From: Acidobacterium sp.
Lineage (GTDB): Bacteria; Acidobacteriota; Vicinamibacteria; Vicinamibacterales; UBA2999
Length of the DNA stretch: 51,978 bases
Reading direction: 5' to 3'
Assembly (NCBI GenBank): GCA_002737365.1
Contig: NSIL01000003.1
Location: forward strand, 83,100-135,077
Part shown: positions 47,551 through 51,978 of the stretch, in pieces
How positions within the stretch are numbered: the first letter of the stretch is position 1
How the letters are laid out: every line of letters begins with the position of its first letter
The notes under the pieces: model-generated
Database searches by the model: none
What the model was told of the DNA's origin: nothing
Seen by the model: only the letters and a program-made list of their open reading frames with translations
Made by a program: the position numbers and the translations under genes

Positions 47551-48928
47551 GATTCACGTCGTGGTGCTTGCCGCGGGCAAGGGCACGCGGATGAAGTCGC
47601 AGGTGCCCAAGGTCCTGCACGGCATTTCGGGCTTCTCGCTGATTGAGCGCGTCCTGCGCACGGCTGATGCCCTCGCACCCGCCAGCATCACGCTGGTGGT
47701 CGGGCACGGCGCGGACGAGGTTAAGGGCTCGCTCAGCTCGCGCGCGAATGTTCAGTTCGTCGTCCAGGAACAGCAACTCGGCACCGGCCACGCCCTGTTG
47801 CAGGCCCGGCCCCTCCTGGAAGGGAAGAGCGGGGTCGTCATCCTGCTGTCGGGCGATGTGCCACTGCTGACCAGCAACACGCTGCGCTCGCTGATCGAGA
47901 CGCACACCCAATGCGAGGCTGCTGCCACAGTTGTGACGGCGAACATGCCGAGGCCCTTCGGCTACGGACGCATCGTTCGGACCAACGGCCGCATCGCGAA
48001 GATTGTCGAGGAGCGCGACGCCTCGCCGGCACAGAAGAAAATCACGGAGATTAACTCCGGGATCTATGCGTTCGACCTGGCGCCGCTGTTCGGCGCCCTT
48101 GATTCGGTCGGCACCTCAAACAACCAGGGCGAGTACTACCTGCCCGATCTGGTCGCCATCTATCGCAAACAGAAGCGCACCGTTGCCACGTGGACGGTCG
48201 AACACGCGGAAGAGATTCGCGGCATCAACAGCCGCACAGAACTTGCCGAGGTCAGTGCCATGGTCCGCCAGCAGAAGAACGAAGAGTTGATGGCCGCGGG
48301 GGTCACGTTGATCGACCCCGCGACCACCTACGTCGACAGCGATGTCGTGATTGGCGCCGACACGGTGATTCACCCGTGCGTCTTTCTGGAGGGCTCCACG
48401 AAGATTGGCGCCGCGTGCGAAATTCACGCCGGCAGCCGGATCGTGAACTCCACGCTTGGCGATCGGGTGTGTGTGCGCAACCACACTGTGGTGACAGATT
48501 CCACAGTCGAGGCTGGGTCCTTCATCGGTCCGTTCGCCCACATCCGGCCCGGATCTCAGGTCGGCGAAGGCGCGCACATCGGCAACTTCGTCGAGTTGAA
48601 GAAGACCTCGATGGGCAAGGGCTCCAAGGCGAATCACCTCGCGTATCTCGGTGATAGCACGATTGGAGCCGCGACCAACGTCGGCGCCGGCACCATCACC
48701 TGCAACTACGACGGCGAGAAGAAGCACCAGACCACGATCGGCGACAACGTGTTCGTCGGCAGCAACAGCACGCTGGTGGCACCGATTACGCTGGCCGATG
48801 GCGCGTACATTGCAGCAGGGTCGACCGTCACGAAAGATGTCCCGGCCGGCGCGCTCGGCGTCGGCCGCGCGCGGCAGGAAAACAAAGACGGCTGGCGCGA
48901 GAAGCGCCGCCAGAAACCCAGCGCCTGA
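47543..48928 (+). CDS. glmU: Bifunctional N-acetylglucosamine-1-phosphate uridyltransferase / glucosamine-1-phosphate acetyltransferase
   Basis: A 461-residue enzyme making UDP-GlcNAc for peptidoglycan and lipopolysaccharide. The N-terminal half is a pyrophosphorylase (VVLAAGKGTRMKSQVPKVLH, ILLSGDVPLL, EINSGIYAFD). The C-terminal half is a left-handed beta-helix (VVIGADTVIHPCVFLEG, GPFAHIRPGSQVGEGAHIGN, LGDSTIGAATNVGAGTITCN) with the acetyl-CoA site. Start is GTG 47543, overlapping rsmI. glmS follows after 3 bases, so the two successive steps are encoded together. Confidence 0.97.
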   Translation: MVEIHVVVLAAGKGTRMKSQVPKVLHGISGFSLIERVLRTADALAPASITLVVGHGADEVKGSLSSRANVQFVVQEQQLGTGHALLQARPLLEGKSGVVILLSGDVPLLTSNTLRSLIETHTQCEAAATVVTANMPRPFGYGRIVRTNGRIAKIVEERDASPAQKKITEINSGIYAFDLAPLFGALDSVGTSNNQGEYYLPDLVAIYRKQKRTVATWTVEHAEEIRGINSRTELAEVSAMVRQQKNEELMAAGVTLIDPATTYVDSDVVIGADTVIHPCVFLEGSTKIGAACEIHAGSRIVNSTLGDRVCVRNHTVVTDSTVEAGSFIGPFAHIRPGSQVGEGAHIGNFVELKKTSMGKGSKANHLAYLGDSTIGAATNVGAGTITCNYDGEKKHQTTIGDNVFVGSNSTLVAPITLADGAYIAAGSTVTKDVPAGALGVGRARQENKDGWREKRRQKPSA

Positions 48929-48931
48929 ACC

Positions 48932-50773
<1,842 letters not shown>

Positions 50774-50778
50774 CGGGG

Positions 50779-51978
50779 TTGGATCTTCTCTCCTCGCTAA
50801 ATCCTGCTCAGCAAGAAGCAGTACAACAGACCGACGGTCCGCTCCTGATTCTGGCTGGAGCCGGCTCGGGCAAGACGCGTGTGATCGCGCATCGCATTGC
50901 CTACCTGGTGTCGGAGCGGCTGGCCCACCCGGACGAGGTGATGGCCGTCACCTTCACTAACAAGGCCGCGCAGGAAATGCGCGAGCGGGTCGAAAAGCTG
51001 CTCGACACCGACTGCCGCGCGATGTGGGTTTCGACTTTTCACTCGCTGTGCGCCCGCCTGCTCAGGCGCGAGGCCCCGGCCATTGGCCTCAGCCGAGATT
51101 TCACCATTTACGACTCGGCCGATCAGCAGTCGGTAATCAAGCTGCTCCTCCGCGAGTATCACATGGACGATGCGACGTATCAGCCCCGGATGGTGCTGGG
51201 GCGTATTTCGGCCGCGAAGAACCGGATGGAAGGACCCGACACCTTCGCCGGCACGTGGAATCCGAAAGACCGAGAAATCGGTAAGTTGTACGAGGGCTAC
51301 CTGAAGGCGCTGAAAGACGCGAGCGCCCTCGACTTTGACGACCTGCTGCTAAAGACTGTCGAGTTGTTCGACAAGGCACCGGCTGTTCGCGAGCGATATG
51401 CCAGGCGCTTCAAGTACGTGATGGTCGATGAATATCAGGACACCAACCGGCCGCAGTACCTGATGATCAAACAACTCGCTGGCGGCCATCGTAATCTGGC
51501 GGTCGTCGGTGACCCTGACCAGTCGATCTACAAATGGCGCGGCGCCGACCTGCGCAACATCCTCGACTTCGAGACCGATTTTCCGGAAGCCGTAATCGTT
51601 CGTCTCGAGCAGAACTATCGCTCGACCGAGGTCATTTTGAAGGCCGCCTCCACCGTGATTGCCAACAACCGCAATCGCAAGGAGAAGGCGCTGTGGACCG
51701 ACCAGAAGGGCGGCGCCAAGATTCGCTATTTCCGCGGCGCCGACGAACTGGACGAAGCGGAGTACATCACCAGGATCGCGAGAGCGGCGATCCAGGATGA
51801 TGCCCGGTCGCTGACCGCGGTGCTGTACCGCACTAACGCCCAGTCGCGAGCGGTTGAAGATTCACTGAGGGCGGCCGGCATCCCCTACGTCGTCCTTGGC
51901 GGCGTCGGCTTCTACGAGCGTCGTGAAATCAAGGACGCGCTCAGTTATTTGAAACTGATCCTGAATCCGCACGACGAT
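50779..51978 (+). CDS. UvrD/PcrA-type ATP-dependent DNA helicase (partial, cut at window end)
   Basis: The first 400 residues of a superfamily 1A helicase; the rest lies outside. TTG 50779 starts LDLLSSLNPAQQEAVQQTDG with the adenine-binding glutamine motif. Motif I is LILAGAGSGKTRVIAHRIAY, motif Ia AVTFTNKAAQEMRERV, motif II VMVDEYQDTNRPQYLMI, motif III VVGDPDQSIYKWRGAD and motif IV LEQNYRST. It belongs to the nucleotide excision and mismatch repair helicases; PcrA is the closer form by general layout. It is 5 bases past glmS in the same unit. Confidence 0.95.
   Translation, partial: MDLLSSLNPAQQEAVQQTDGPLLILAGAGSGKTRVIAHRIAYLVSERLAHPDEVMAVTFTNKAAQEMRERVEKLLDTDCRAMWVSTFHSLCARLLRREAPAIGLSRDFTIYDSADQQSVIKLLLREYHMDDATYQPRMVLGRISAAKNRMEGPDTFAGTWNPKDREIGKLYEGYLKALKDASALDFDDLLLKTVELFDKAPAVRERYARRFKYVMVDEYQDTNRPQYLMIKQLAGGHRNLAVVGDPDQSIYKWRGADLRNILDFETDFPEAVIVRLEQNYRSTEVILKAASTVIANNRNRKEKALWTDQKGGAKIRYFRGADELDEAEYITRIARAAIQDDARSLTAVLYRTNAQSRAVEDSLRAAGIPYVVLGGVGFYERREIKDALSYLKLILNPHDD

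Noticed and set aside
48929-48931. glmS ribozyme
   Set aside because: Only 3 bases separate glmU and glmS, so there is no room for the ribozyme.

Overview
The window is GC-rich, densely packed bacterial chromosome. Several features suggest an Acidobacteriota member, most likely class Vicinamibacteria (inferred from gene content, not from a marker tree). These are a large TonB-dependent receptor with an N-terminal carboxypeptidase-regulatory-like domain, a DUF5916/CBM9-type outer-membrane protein, a complete alternative complex III fused to an A2-type caa3 oxidase operon, a TIGR04076 protein beside an aldo/keto reductase, and many lone toxin-antitoxin modules. Housekeeping genes (serS, galU, rsmI, glmU, glmS, a UvrD/PcrA helicase) place it on the main chromosome.

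Layout. Positions 1-10.4 kb are a plastic accessory stretch. It holds the tail of a PIN toxin, the receptor, a DUF5916 pseudogene and an intact DUF5916 gene on the opposite strand. It also holds a small membrane protein resembling Pycsar effectors, a carbonic anhydrase, an AbiEii-type nucleotidyltransferase pair and a decayed IS91-family transposase. Three copies of one short repeat lie here. One copy is at the 3' end of the IS91 relic, and the other two sit among truncated pieces of unrelated genes (MBL hydrolase, QueC, cupin, DUF5916). Positions 10.4-20.6 kb hold metabolic and stress genes: nitronate monooxygenase, enolase-superfamily dehydratase, aldo/keto reductase, NhaC-like antiporter, MazE/Doc-type module, DEAD-box helicase, exported proteins and a methyltransferase.

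Positions 20.7-33.4 kb are one minus-strand respiratory operon, actABCDEF, a small membrane protein, sco, then ctaCDEF. Electrons would pass from quinol through alternative complex III to a cytochrome-c-containing oxidase. Adjacent genes overlap or nearly touch throughout.

Positions 33.6-35.7 kb hold the most striking gene. It is a two-fold thioredoxin-like protein disulfide oxidoreductase in which the first cysteine of the C-terminal CPxC motif is an in-frame TGA. The reading frame continues with full homology, and a hairpin with a GGUC apical loop begins at the spacing expected of a bacterial SECIS. It is very probably a selenoprotein (U-P-H-C). A zinc-ribbon protein precedes it and an M55 D-aminopeptidase overlaps its end.

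Positions 35.9-52 kb hold two NUDIX hydrolases, an enoyl-CoA hydratase, an O-antigen-ligase-like membrane protein, an RlmD/TrmA-type RNA methyltransferase, an FKBP lipoprotein, serS with tRNA-Ser(TGA) directly downstream, galU, an FmdB zinc ribbon, a DUF885 peptidase-like protein, and the run rsmI-glmU-glmS-uvrD/pcrA (the last is cut by the window end). Several divergent pairs have start codons only about 20 bases apart, separated by a symmetric -10-like box. Many other genes carry a -10-like box 7-10 bases before the ATG, which suggests widespread leaderless transcription.
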